Shown: piece after piece, positions 53,611-62,650 of the stretch
Position numbering within the stretch: position 1 is the stretch's first letter
How the letters are laid out: each line of letters starts with the position of its first letter
Assembly (NCBI GenBank): GCA_016490735.1
Contig: JAEMWC010000246.1
Location: 582,501-646,500 of the forward strand
Length of the DNA: 64,000 nt
Direction: 5' to 3'
From: Pachyseris speciosa
Lineage: Eukaryota > Cnidaria > Anthozoa > Scleractinia > Pachyseridae
The notes under the pieces: model-generated
Told to the model about the DNA's origin: nothing
Database searches by the model: none
The model's input: the letters and a program-made list of their open reading frames with translations, nothing else
Program-made: the position numbers and the translations under genes

Positions 53611-55519
53611 TTATACAACAAACTCGACGGTCAGCCGCGCTGTTGTGCCAGCTTTCAGGCCCATTATTTTGAATGGGGTGTCATTGTTGTAAACAGACCG
53701 ACCATTCACATTCAAATTTCCGCCCAACTTCGGTTCTTTGAGCAGGAAGGTGTTCATATTCCAATCAGACAGTAATGTGACTTCCCCATTTGTTCCATCA
53801 AATAATTGGTCATTTCCACTTTTTACATGTTGCCCATTCAAATCAAGAAAATCACCAAGTCTTGGTTGATACATGGGAAATCCATTGAAATCCATTCCCG
53901 TCTGCATTCAACACCAGAAGTTCCTGAAATTGGGGAAAATATTTTTTGTCCATCATTCACGATATTGGAATAATTTAAATCCAAATCCCCACCCATTTTT
54001 GGTTTCAAGATGGTTTTTCCATTCAGGTCCAAATCAGTCTGCATCACCATTTTCCCATCTTGCGCAAAGAAAATTTGGTCAAACACTGTGGAAGGTACTT
54101 TCGACACAGTCCCATTCAAACCGTAGATAACCATACGCCCAGTGGGATTAGGAAATGCGGTTTTCCCATGCAGATCCAAATACAGATATTCTCGTTGGCC
54201 GGCCTGTCGTTTTCGGAAGTGCAGCACTGTTTTGACATACCCGGCGATGGTAGCTGTTGCTTGGAACGTTTTTGTGGTTTGCGCACCAAACAACAGGGTG
54301 TCAGCGGTTGCATAAACGCTGACATTTCGCATTTCCGGAGGGAAAACCTCCACGACACACTAACGACCAATTAATTCTTGAGCAATACTGTTCAGTTCCA
54401 TCTTTGTCGTCAACGACAGTGAAATTGTACGCCGATTGGTTTATTTGGTGAGGAGAGGCTGTAAATTTCGAAATATTATGCACCCGAATGTTATTTTCAC
54501 TTGAGGATTCATTGATGTTTTCCATAAGATATTTGAAGGGGTTTTCTTGTGGGCCGGTGCCAGAGGCGTCCACGTGAGTTGCGTCGACATATTTCTTGGT
54601 TGCCCCATTACTTGGAGCCACAGGGCCTTTCAAGTTTGCGAGCGTGTTGTCATGCATGTCAATCCCACCCACCATTGACCCGCCAGCAAGTGTAAGAAAA
54701 GGAGCCTGGTCGACATAAATTTTGTTTTCAACATCTTTGTCGGCTGCTGGTGCCCCAACATTTTCGATTTTGTGGTTTGCCATCGAAAGGTTCCCATATA
54801 TATCGCACTCGAGCCATCTCTTTTCACAAAATACTCATCTACATATTCTTTGTTCACCGCGTCCTTGCGGTTGAAGGGGGCGCAAGATTTTCGATTGCGT
54901 TGTCGTTCATGTTCAAGTCTTTTTGTGCGATCGCGTCGAATTTGGTTCGCAACCCCTGGTCCACATATTTTTTGTTGACGGCGTTTTCAGCGGGGGTGCT
55001 GGAATCGACGTCTTTCATGGTATACCCAGCCATATTCAGATCGCCCAGCGCCGGGTAGCTTCCATCCCGTTTCAAACAAAGCGCGATTTCGGAGTCGACA
55101 TAACTTTTGTTCGTGGCGTGGAGGTCGTTCACAGCGTAAACCATGTTGGTGATCAGGTCACGCCCCATATCGAGGTTGCCCGTCATAGCGATGCTGCCGT
55201 CTCTTTTAAAGTCGCCAGAGCCTGTCGGGCCTGCTGGGCCTTGTTGGCCTTGTGGGCCTGGAGGGCCTTGCAATCCTCTTGTCCCTCGAGGCCCTGCCGG
55301 CCCTGCAGGCCCATGTGGTCCGGTTGGACCTTGAGGTCCTGTTGGTCCTACAGGGCCACGATCCCCCTCCTCTCCATGTAAACCGCGCGGACCGGGCGGA
55401 CCACGAGTTCCGGGGGTTCCTTCTCCCGCGCGTCGGAAAAGACTTCCTGGAAGTTCGTTCAAACACCCCATATCTTCTTTTATTCTTTCATCAAAAATTT
55501 TCATAGCCGACACGGCCAT
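53611..55519 (-). pseudogene. Collagen-like fiber protein with phage-tail-type repeats, broken
   Basis: It starts at 55519 ([13 protein letters not shown]). A short helical head precedes about 18 Gly-X-Y triplets ([13 protein letters not shown] ... [13 protein letters not shown], residues about 33-97). Then come repeated KRDGS, DLNMGxx and NKKYVDQG units, as in long tail fibers of phages and in adintovirus fiber proteins. The C-terminal part (DLDLNGKTILKPKMGGDLDL ... TARLTVEFVV) ends at 53611. At least four frame changes (near 54860, 54790, 54350 and 53900) break it. It is expected to form a trimeric spike for receptor contact. It is the largest gene of the minus-strand block. Confidence 0.75.
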
Positions 55520-55618
55520 TTAGAGAGAGGGGTGGTGAAGGTACAGATGACAACCAGAGTTGACCATTGCGCTGGCGGATCGCGAATGTTCCTTTCCTTC
55601 ATATTTTCCGACACGAAG

Positions 55619-55989
55619 ATGTTGAGTAGTACTGTCAAAGAGATTTTTGATAATGAAATAACAGCTTTGAAGAAAAGCTACCACGAAGAAAAAACTTTCG
55701 ACGAAGAGAAAAGATCAGAGAAAAGATTTGTGAAATTAGCGAGGTGTACAGCACATTGACGACATTGTTGGACAGACACACGAATCCCTTTCATTATGTG
55801 CAAACCTTACCCACAGTATACCACGAATTCTATTACCACGCCTTGTAAAGGGCGGTCAAAAGGGTGATGGAGGTGTTGAAACTCGTTGTGGATGAACTGG
55901 CAATTGAAACAAACAGCCTTGGCACCAAATCCTTTCTCTACGCCACGAAAACATTTCTGAGCGACATCGATTTGGACACTCTCACGTGA
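55619..55989 (+). pseudogene. Small helical protein gene, broken
   Basis: From the ATG at 55619 the frame gives a charged helical stretch (TVKEIFDNEITALKKSYHEE) up to a stop at 55757-55759. The continuation in another frame reads TLTTLLDRHTNPFHYV and YHEFYYHAL, then a TAA at about 55846-55848, then MEVLKLVVDELAIE to a TGA at 55987-55989. It lies between the fiber and ATPase genes, is divergent from the first, and overlaps the ATPase stop by 8 bp. Function unknown. Confidence 0.45.
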
Positions 55990-56593
55990 TCGGTTCGTCG
56001 AAATTCTTCTTCATCTCTTTCTTCGGCCTGTCGAAGTAAAAGAAAGAAAATTTGTTTTCGGTCGCGCGGTCAATAAGGTTGGGCGGCTTCACCCCCAGAT
56101 TAGCATCGATCCGTCTGTTCTCGCTTTCAGGGAAAGCAAAAATACAGAAATGGCTGCAGTTGTCACGGATAGTTTTGGGGGTGTCGAAAAAGTCCTGTGA
56201 AAGATAAATCACGGCGCAGTTGTGGTGGCGGCCGCCAACGAAATATTCCACAATGTCGTTTTGGTTTTTTTTGCAAACCAAATCATCAATGACAACAATC
56301 TTCTGGTTGTCGGGCCCATCTTCGGGGAGTGGAAGTTCGTCGAGAGGAATGATGTTATCCCCACCAAACGCCTCAATTACTTCGTAACCCACCTTGGGGT
56401 TGATTCTTTTGGCAAAGTAATCCAAAACGGCCTGGTACTTGTGTTGGTGAAGGTTCTTCGAGAAAAGCAGAACCTTGTCGTCATCCAACAGCTTGAAAAG
56501 CATGTGCAACAAGATTTTCGTCTTACCGGAACCGCTTGGCCCACAAATTAACATCTGAAAAATATCCTTGGGCATGGACGGGTGGCCTTGCAT
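55982..56593 (-). CDS. FtsK/HerA-type genome packaging ATPase, open
   Basis: The 203-residue frame is complete. Walker A is GPSGSGKT (residues 18-25), Walker B is IVVIDDL (99-105), and a sensor-like IYLSQ lies at 129-133, followed by RDNCSHFCIFAF. This is the A32-like packaging ATPase that drives DNA into capsids in Polintons, adintoviruses and large DNA viruses. Length fits the short Polinton form. It is convergent with the small helical gene and divergent from the proline-rich gene (57 bp apart). Unlike most neighbours it has no stop or frameshift and all motifs are kept. Confidence 0.9.
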   Translation of the reverse strand: MQGHPSMPKDIFQMLICGPSGSGKTKILLHMLFKLLDDDKVLLFSKNLHQHKYQAVLDYFAKRINPKVGYEVIEAFGGDNIIPLDELPLPEDGPDNQKIVVIDDLVCKKNQNDIVEYFVGGRHHNCAVIYLSQDFFDTPKTIRDNCSHFCIFAFPESENRRIDANLGVKPPNLIDRATENKFSFFYFDRPKKEMKKNFDEPIT

Positions 56594-56643
56594 TCATTTT
56601 TTTCCCACCGAGCTGGGTTCATAGTTCGGAATTTTCATTCTGC

Positions 56644-56649
56644 TATATA
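56644..56649 (+). promoter_or_regulatory. TATA-like box abutting the start codon (proline-rich gene)
   Basis: TATATA stands immediately before the ATG at 56650. The same placement recurs at 58194, 59554 and 62843 (minus), which supports a shared element-specific signal. Confidence 0.5.
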
Positions 56650-57480
56650 ATGTCTCTGAAGAAAAGGCGAGAGCGGGCCGTGGCTGAAGCTGCGCTGGAA
56701 CAACAAAAAGACGAGATCAGGCAAACTTTCAAACAGGACAAACTTGCAAAGGTGCTGGGGGAAATCGAAGCGGAGCGGGTTTTCAAACCGATCACAAAAC
56801 GGATGGGAACCCCAACCCAGGCTGAACAACCACCCAAAAAAGGGGGGGCCGGACTACGCGATGGACGAGTTTGACAGAATCAACCCGTTCGCCTGGCAGG
56901 AGGGGTTTCGGCCAGACGCACCCACGCCCCCTCCTTCGCCTGTTTGCAATGACGTCGAAGACGTTGAGGAAGAACTTCCCCCGCCCCCTCCACCCATGGA
57001 GGTAGAGGGTCCGCAACAAAGTTGGGGGAAACCGGCGCCAACGGAGTTTCTCGAAACATACAACGAGTCTGACGATTTGCGGTCGCTCAGCAGCATGGTT
57101 ACGAAAATGGAGAACAGTGGGTAAGCGGTGGTGAAAAGTGGAAAATACAAAGGTTGGACCTTTGAGGACATTAAAGGGCGCAGAGACGCAATCCGCCCTG
57201 CCCCAGGAGAGGCGCCACTCCCCCCACCACCTGTTCACACATCCCCGCTGTCGGCGAGGGAGCTCCAACAGGGGAAAAGGAGTTTGAAGAAAACCCCTCC
57301 CACCATCCCACAAGAAAAACCAATGACGTCGTTGGAAGAAGCTGTCATGAGACGGAGATCTTCAATCGAAGGAGATGACGTCTCTGACGTTGGGGAAGAG
57401 GAGTGGATGGAGGGGAGCGGGGTGGGGGTTTCGCGGAAGACTCCAGTCTTGCGCGACAGCAGCAGGGACACCACGGTCAA
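56650..57480 (+). pseudogene. Proline-rich disordered protein upstream of the penton gene
   Basis: It starts at 56650, directly after TATATA. The N-terminus is a charged helix (KKRRERAVAEAALEQQKDE). After a frame change near 56840 comes FDRINPFAWQEGF and a Pro-rich stretch (PTPPPSPVCNDVEDVEEELP). A stop at 57122-57124 is followed in another frame by KYKGWTFEDIKGRRDAIRPA and PPPPVHTSPLSARELQQG. Low complexity; it may be a core or scaffold-like component, or the disordered N-terminus of the penton protein. No domain assigned. Confidence 0.45.
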
Positions 57481-58178
57481 GAGACCCACGATTTTCAAAT
57501 CTTTTTCAGCCCCTCAATCGAGCTCAACGAAAACAAGAACTATGAAGCCGCTGGTCACGATGACCTATTCTTGGCACAACATCGCGGCACAATAAACAAC
57601 AACCAGCTGAAATGGCGAAAAAGGGACGATGCTGAGTGGAAAACTTTGACCATTTCCGACGGAATGTACGGCTACTCCAGCCTCGCCTCTTTCATCCAAG
57701 CGCACACAGGGTACTGGACAAGGATGCCGCTGAAAAAGAGTACATCTTCAACCTGTACTTCGATTTGCCGATTTACCGAGTGGTGACCGGAATCGCAAAG
57801 GCAGACTACGAGCTGGACCTTTCCGTCGGTGAGTTTGAAGCCCTGCTTGGTTTCAACAAAAAAATCTTGCGAAATTCAACGAGTTTCGTTGGTGATAAAA
57901 TCCAGGACATCACGAGAGGTGTTGATTGGGTTTTCATCCATTGTGATTTGATCACAAGAAAAGTAAGGGATGTTGAAAAGGACGTTTTGTACTCCGTTTC
58001 CACTGTGGGGCTGCCTGTAAGCTACCCTTTCAAAGAAGAACCCCGCCCCATTGCATTCCACCCCGTGAACAAGGTGGTTATCAACTCGATTCGAATACGT
58101 GTCACAGACGGGAGAAACAACATTCTGAACCTCAATGGTGCTGATGTGGCTTTGGCTCTTGTGATCCGGGAGGCCTAA
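57481..58178 (+). pseudogene. Penton-like minor capsid protein (single jelly roll), frameshifted
   Basis: The N-terminal part (FQIFFSPSIELNENKNYEAA, RGTINNNQLKWRK, DGMYGYSSLASFIQAH) is in one frame up to about 57720. The rest (EYIFNLYFDL, ELDLSVGEFEALLGFNKKIL, ITRGVDWVFIHCDLI, DVLYSVSTVGLPVSYPF, IRIRVTDGRNNILNLNGADV) is in another to the TAA at 58176-58178. The order of blocks and the terminal RVTDG...LNG..V segment match the minor capsid (penton) proteins of Polintons. It forms capsid vertices in the family. One frame change is enough to inactivate it. Confidence 0.72.
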
Positions 58179-58193
58179 AATTCTTTCAAAAGG

Positions 58194-58198
58194 TATAA
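58194..58198 (+). promoter_or_regulatory. TATA-like box abutting the start codon (58199 ORF)
   Basis: GGTATAA stands immediately before the ATG at 58199, in the 20-bp gap after the penton stop. Confidence 0.5.
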
Positions 58199-58537
58199 AT
58201 GAATCAACCAAGTGAGTGGATGAAATTTCTCGACCCACGAACTGGCTGGTATCGCTACATGCACAAGGGGTCTGGTGTGATTCTTGACTCGCTCCCCAGC
58301 ATTGGCGAAAGTTTCACGCAACCACCCCCACTTCAACCTCCAGTTCCTGAAATTTCTTTGCGAAAAGAAGAAAAGCCCAAAAAAGAGGAGAGGGGGGCGA
58401 AAACTATCCGACAACTGTTGGGGAGACAAAAGGCGCAACCGAGAGGAGAGGCCATGTGGAAACTAACCCAGATCGGTTTTGAAATTTTTTTCGTAAATGT
58501 ATCTTATGGCTTGGTTCCGTTCGCCGCAGTATCTTGA
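58199..58537 (+). CDS. Small Pro/Lys-rich ORF with WW-like N-terminus
   Basis: A 112-residue open frame starting at 58199, directly behind TATAA. The N-terminus EWMKFLDPRTGWYRYMHKGS has W/Y spacing that recalls a WW domain, though the second Trp is not where expected. The middle is Pro-rich and Lys/Glu-rich. The C-terminus overlaps the start of the capsid gene (58497). I do not recognise the protein. A small virion or regulatory protein is possible. Confidence 0.5.
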   Translation: MNQPSEWMKFLDPRTGWYRYMHKGSGVILDSLPSIGESFTQPPPLQPPVPEISLRKEEKPKKEERGAKTIRQLLGRQKAQPRGEAMWKLTQIGFEIFFVNVSYGLVPFAAVS

Positions 58538-59558
58538 AAAGACGGACCTCGAACGCGTCCTTTTCGACACCCCGCACCGTGCACCAGCAAATGGTCAATA
58601 TCAAGAGAAAACGGGGTTAAGTTTCTTTGCCTCGAATCGAAATGTCATTTATTACTGGTACAACGCTTATTTCAACGTTGAGTACCGGTTCGAGGCTCTT
58701 GCAGATGGGGCCAGCATTGCGGACAACACGCAAACAGCACCAATCAACGGCTCTTTTTCATTGATAAAGAACCTGACTTTGAAATCTTCTGGAAAGCCTT
58801 TTTACATAGCGACTGACTTCCATGAAGTTATCTTCATCAAAACTTTGTTGGATTATTCCGACGACTACTCGCGGAGCGTGGCGAAGCGTGAGTTCTGGTA
58901 TCTGGCACCCCCGCCACCAACAAAGCTATCGAAGCGCGACACAAACTTTCGCGAGGACGGGAACGGTGAAAACAGTGATCCCTCTCAAACATTTTTCCTT
59001 TTTCGAAGAGTTGGCAGACAAATTGCGCCCTGCATTAAGCCTCGAGTTTGAAATTGAGCTGCAGAACGACAGAGAAATAATTTTCCAGAACGACGCCACT
59101 GCGCGACGAATTGTGGTCAAAATGTTCGATTTGTGGGTTCCAAAACTGCAGCTGGCGCAGGCTTTCACCTTCAATCCATACAGCCTCGACACTTTCGACC
59201 TCGATGGAGACGGCTCGGCGAAACTGAACTCTTGTAAGTTGAAGTATGGTTCCACCTTTTACCCCGAGCTCAACTATGACGGATACGCATCTACAGTGAT
59301 CTGATCGAGTACCAATACAGGAAAAACGACCCCAACTCCGGAACTCAAATCGGTGTGGACAACTTTGAGTCTCTTTACCCCGTAATTTACTTTGACCTCC
59401 GCGCAACCAAAGCAAACATGACAGGTGATGCAATGGGTATGGAATTCCATTTCTGGTTGAATGAAGCGGCCGATGCCCACGATTACAAAATTTACGCGGC
59501 CATCTTGAATGAAAAGGAAACGAATTGGTTGTGGGGTGAATTCTTTTCTTCAGTATAA
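58497..59558 (+). pseudogene. Major capsid protein (double jelly roll), broken
   Basis: The frame from 58497 or the Met at 58509 holds the N-terminal half: FFASNRNVIYYWYNAYF, YRFEALADGASIADNT, PINGSFSLIKNLTLKSSG, LLDYSDDYSRSVAKREFWYL. Near 58960 the frame changes to one with FEELADKLRPALSLEFEIEL and IIFQNDATARRIVVKMFDLW. After the stop at 59302-59304 it changes again to NFESLYPVIYFDLRATKANM, closing at 59556-59558. These blocks are those of the Polinton/adintovirus hexon. About 350 residues are accounted for; the family is usually longer. The step from VPKLQLAQ to FNPYSLDTFDLDGDG near 59155-59180 looks like an internal deletion. Confidence 0.82.
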
Positions 59559-59559
59559 G
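59554..59559 (+). promoter_or_regulatory. TATA-like box abutting the start codon (59560 ORF)
   Basis: TATAAG overlaps the capsid stop codon and directly precedes the ATG at 59560. Confidence 0.45.
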
Positions 59560-59973
59560 ATGGCGACGAAGTATCATCCGTTTCAGATTGCCTTGACAGA
59601 TGGCCAGAAAGACAGCCTGCGAAAGGCTGTTGCCTCGCAAACGGCCGTGACTCTGCGGGTCAAACCCCAACAAATCGGGCGCGGCGATACTCTTCTTCTG
59701 ACCACCACCCAAACCAATCACGTAAAGAAAGCCGCCAGCGAGAGGCGTGGCGCGGACATCACGATCAGCAAAACACAAATCACCAAACTCGCACAGAGCG
59801 GCGGCAATCTTTTTTCGACGGTGTTCAGTCTGGCCCGGCCGTTGCTTGTCCCCGCAGCAAAATCCGCCGCCAAAGCTTTGGCAACGGCGGGACTGAGTTT
59901 CGCTGCTGACAAAGCTTTGAAGAAGATTTTCGGAAGGGTTATGGACCAAGGGAAGTGGAGCCTTACCGTTTGA
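59560..59973 (+). CDS. Small basic capsid-associated candidate
   Basis: An open frame from the ATG at 59560, which follows TATAAG and lies two bases after the capsid stop. The 137 residues include LTDGQKDSLRKAVASQTAVT, a KTQITKLAQSGGNLFSTVF stretch, and an Ala/Leu-rich segment (RPLLVPAAKSAAKALATAGL) that could be an amphipathic or membrane-active helix. Position and composition recall the small pVI/pX-like proteins of Polintons and adenoviruses. The C-terminal tail after about 59940 may be out of frame, since the next ORF overlaps it. Confidence 0.5.
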   Translation: MATKYHPFQIALTDGQKDSLRKAVASQTAVTLRVKPQQIGRGDTLLLTTTQTNHVKKAASERRGADITISKTQITKLAQSGGNLFSTVFSLARPLLVPAAKSAAKALATAGLSFAADKALKKIFGRVMDQGKWSLTV

Positions 59974-60284
59974 CACAAAGGTTGACGCCAGACCAGAAAA
60001 AGGCGATTAAAAGACACATGGTTGGAAAGGGAATGGTTCGCGGTGGAGGAAGCGCGCAGTACGGAGGTTTTCTGGGAATGCTGGCTTCCACTGGTATTCC
60101 CCTCGCCATCGACCTTGTGAAAGGCATGTTGGGAAAAGGGATGGAAGTAGGTCCTTCCCGCTCGAGACGCTCATTGCCTCTTCCTCCACCACCCCCTCCA
60201 CAAGGAAAAGGAATGCAAATTAATCCTCCTTGGTATCGCCTGTCGCCTGTTTGGGGAAGTTGGCGAAAAAAAAGACGACGATGA
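59955..60284 (+). CDS. Second small capsid-associated candidate with hydrophobic helix
   Basis: A 109-residue frame beginning EPYRLTQRLTPDQKKAIKRH, followed by a Gly-rich GKGMVRGGGSAQYGG and a hydrophobic FLGMLASTGIPLAIDLVKGM helix, then a Pro-rich basic tail. It overlaps the preceding ORF by 19 nt and the protease start by 4 nt. A Gly-rich, membrane-active minor capsid protein is the likeliest role by analogy with adenovirus VI. It could also be the frameshifted second half of the preceding gene. Confidence 0.45.
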   Translation: MEPYRLTQRLTPDQKKAIKRHMVGKGMVRGGGSAQYGGFLGMLASTGIPLAIDLVKGMLGKGMEVGPSRSRRSLPLPPPPPPQGKGMQINPPWYRLSPVWGSWRKKRRR

Positions 60285-60727
60285 AATTCAAGGATGCGCC
60301 CCTTTCCAACGTTGATTCGACCAATTGGTGCAAATATCTCGGCATCCCCATTCGAGAAATTTTCTCCCGAGACGAAGTCAAACCTCTGCACCATTCACCT
60401 TGCATTTTGAATTTGGATGATTTTGGAAGTTTGGGAACACACTGGGTCGCTTGTTGGTGCGGGGCAGACGTGGAGTATTTCGACTCTTTTGGGAAGCACC
60501 CTCCATTGGAATGGGAAAAAGAGATGTTAAAGGCGGGACACAACACCTTCCTTCGCAATGAAGACCAGATCCAAGCAATTGACAGTGTGCGATGTGGGTA
60601 GTATTGTTTGTTGTTCTTGAATGAGCGCAACAAGGGGAAAAGCTACCCAGATATTCTCCGGATGTTTTCCCCGGCTGAAGAGGAGAATGAGAAAGTTATG
60701 AAAAATTATTTTGAGAATATATCGTGA
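60281..60727 (+). pseudogene. Adenain-like cysteine protease with a stop beside the catalytic Cys
   Basis: From the ATG at 60281 the frame reads NVDSTNWCKYLGI, then GTHWVACWC with the catalytic His near 60450, YFDSFGKHPP with the acidic residue, and VRCG. A TAG at 60599-60601 comes directly before the Tyr-Cys pair that should carry the catalytic cysteine (60605-60607). The frame then continues LLFLNERNKG to the TGA at 60725-60727. In adenoviruses and Polintons this enzyme matures capsid precursors. The single stop is the only break I see. Confidence 0.83.
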
Positions 60728-61929
60728 TGGCCGAGTGGTACTGTGTGCGAGACAAACGCAGAACCCCAAACGTACCCGGGTCTGAAAAGGTAGTCGTGGC
60801 CAAAAGCGGCCGAAGAATGGGGAAAGCCAAGTGTGCTGTTTGTGGAAACACAAAAACTCGCTTCTTGCCGAAGTCGGGAAACTAGCGGGGCCCTCTCCGG
60901 CAGAGGGCAAAGGAATTGGCACGGATATTGCTGGAACGGCGATGGATTTGTTTCTTCACCATGGGGTCCCGTATCTCGCAAAAAAGGGGTGGAGATGGGG
61001 CGATACTATGCGTCGGAAGCGATGAGGGATCCCAAGTTCCAAGGAAAGGCGATCGTTGGGCTGTGGAGAAGGGCAAGCCCATGTTTCGAAAGGTTAAGAG
61101 CAAAGCCTTGAACAAACTTTCCACGAAGATTCGGCCCAACATCCGCTACAAAACAGACAGGCCAGACCTGGATGGGCGCGGGCTTCCTTTCCCCTTTGTT
61201 GATTTCAAAACGTTGTGGGATGTTGTTTCCAATCCCAAGCTTTTCAAAGGACCTGAAGTTTCAGAAAAAGAGGGGCGGGCAATGGTTGCTGAATACAAAC
61301 GCCAATACGCGGACTACAAGAGACAGGGCGGCACCCGCAGCTACGGCTCGTGGGTAAAATGGAAGGGTTATCGGGCTGGTTTTGGAAATTTGTTTGCTCC
61401 CCGTTTTGTTTCGCAAGGTGTCTTGGTGCCTAAGTTTGCAACCGACACCAAGTTTTTGAAAGCTTTCGGAAAGGCTATTTCCCAACACCATGGTTTCGCA
61501 GACGGTTTCAAAAAAAAACTTGCGCAACTACTATGGAACGGGGGTGGATGTCCACAGCTTGATTGGCAAGCTGCCCGCTCCAAAAAAAGGATGGACACTT
61601 CCCGGACACAACTACACAGGTCCTTACAACCCCCTGCACCTTCAGCTGAGCTTCGATCCCGAAACAGGCGAAATACTTGAAGTGTTTCAACAGCCAAGTG
61701 GTCCCACCGATGCAGTTGCAATGCAGCACAATGTGGATTACAGCAGTTGCAGTTTTCGTGCACAGAAGTATGGCGAGAAGGAAAAAAATGCAAGCATGTT
61801 GCTGACCGAGAAATGGTCAAATCCCTTGATGCCATTCCGTGGAAGCAGAGACAGTGGGGGCACTCGTTGGCCCGCAACACAATTAACACGAAACAGAAGC
61901 TTGGTCTGGGAATACCCCGTCGCGCTTGA
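60727..61929 (+). pseudogene. DUF5679-like zinc ribbon with phospholipase A2-like domain, broken
   Basis: The ATG at 60727 overlaps the protease TGA (TGATG). The N-terminus WYCVRDKRRTPNVPGSEKVV...KCAVCGNTKTRFLP resembles the DUF5679 zinc ribbon. A TAG follows at 60883-60885, and the remainder is spread over several frames: TDIAGTAMDLFLHHGVPYL, VDFKTLWDVV, RQGGTRSYGSWV, then from about 61540 the PLA2-like part with LPGHNYTGPYNPL (calcium-loop-like) and DAVAMQHNVDYSSC. The C-terminus DREMVKSLDAIPWKQRQWG ... KLGLGIPRRA ends at 61929. Parvovirus-type PLA2 domains use an HD pair; here the Asp is replaced by Asn (AAT at 61730-61732). Such proteins help virions leave endosomes in parvoviruses. Confidence 0.72.
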
Positions 61930-62377
61930 GTTCGTCTACGACTCGCTGAAATTCGTCAGCGACCGCTCTTTCCAAAGTTTTTGGCCATCCTTGTATTTTG
62001 ATTGCGATTGGCACCACCCACCAACACATTGCGAGCAGAAATGTGGCAACCATGGGTACAGGTCATTCATTACCCACCTTTCTCTAATATCCTCCATCTC
62101 ATACCATTGACATACCTGGTGGTACGTACTTTTCAATCAACGGGCCCAACAAGTACCATTTTGCCTGCAAGTGGACGTTTTCCACGGGATGTGACATAGG
62201 TATAACAGTTTTCAATTTCACAAAAAGGTGCATCAAGAAAGAAAAGTAAGAGATCTCTGTGTACTTCATCCCAACCCGCCCTTTTTTTTTGTCTTGAATT
62301 TGGGCTTTTATTGTTTCTTGAAGGATTTTTTCCTCCAGCTCTGGGGGGAGTTGGTTGACTCTTTCCATGGGATGCAT
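61884..62377 (-). pseudogene. F-box-like (LPPEL) gene, copy C
   Basis: From the ATG at 62377 the frame reads MERVNQLPPELEEKILQE, the start of an F-box-like motif. The continuation GWDEVHRDLL, DAPFCEIENCYTYVTS lies in another frame (62133-62290). Further minus-strand coding-like sequence (GWPKTLERAVADEFQRVVDE) lies at 61884-62060, overlapping the end of the PLA2 gene, and could be its C-terminus or another small gene. Decayed. Confidence 0.45.
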
Positions 62378-62445
62378 TTGTCTTTTGGGTGCTATTGTTT
62401 AAAAAGCCCAACCCCTCCATTGAAAAATTGATGGGCATGAGAAAG

Positions 62446-62636
62446 CTATTTTTCAAAACCCAACTCCCGTTGTAAAAGATTGGAAAAATGAACCGCAGAG
62501 GGGGAGCTAACAGTTCTTTGTAAACCCGCCGCCAACCCATTTTTTCTCTTTCTTTCAGTTGGTTTTAGGTATGGTAGCGACAAATTTTCTCTCGCAGCCC
62601 TGGTGGGAGTTGGTTTATCCTTTCCAAGAGATTCAT
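62446..62636 (-). pseudogene. F-box-like (LPPEL) gene, copy B
   Basis: ATG at 62636, about 206 bp from copy A and 259 bp from copy C. It keeps an LPPGLREKI-like start in one frame and MGWRRVYKELLAPPLRFIF in another. DNA identity with copy A over about 200 bp is high, marking a tandem duplication. Confidence 0.55.
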
Positions 62637-62650
62637 TTAACTTAAGGATG

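Noticed and set aside
55143..55506. Plus-strand Gly/Pro/Leu-rich open frames opposite the fiber gene
   Set aside because: They mirror the Gly-X-Y collagen triplets on the minus strand.
59035..59976. 313-codon minus-strand ORF
   Set aside because: It is antisense to the capsid protein and the 59560 gene, whose motifs are convincing on the plus strand. Composition is Arg/Ser-rich, as expected for a shadow frame.
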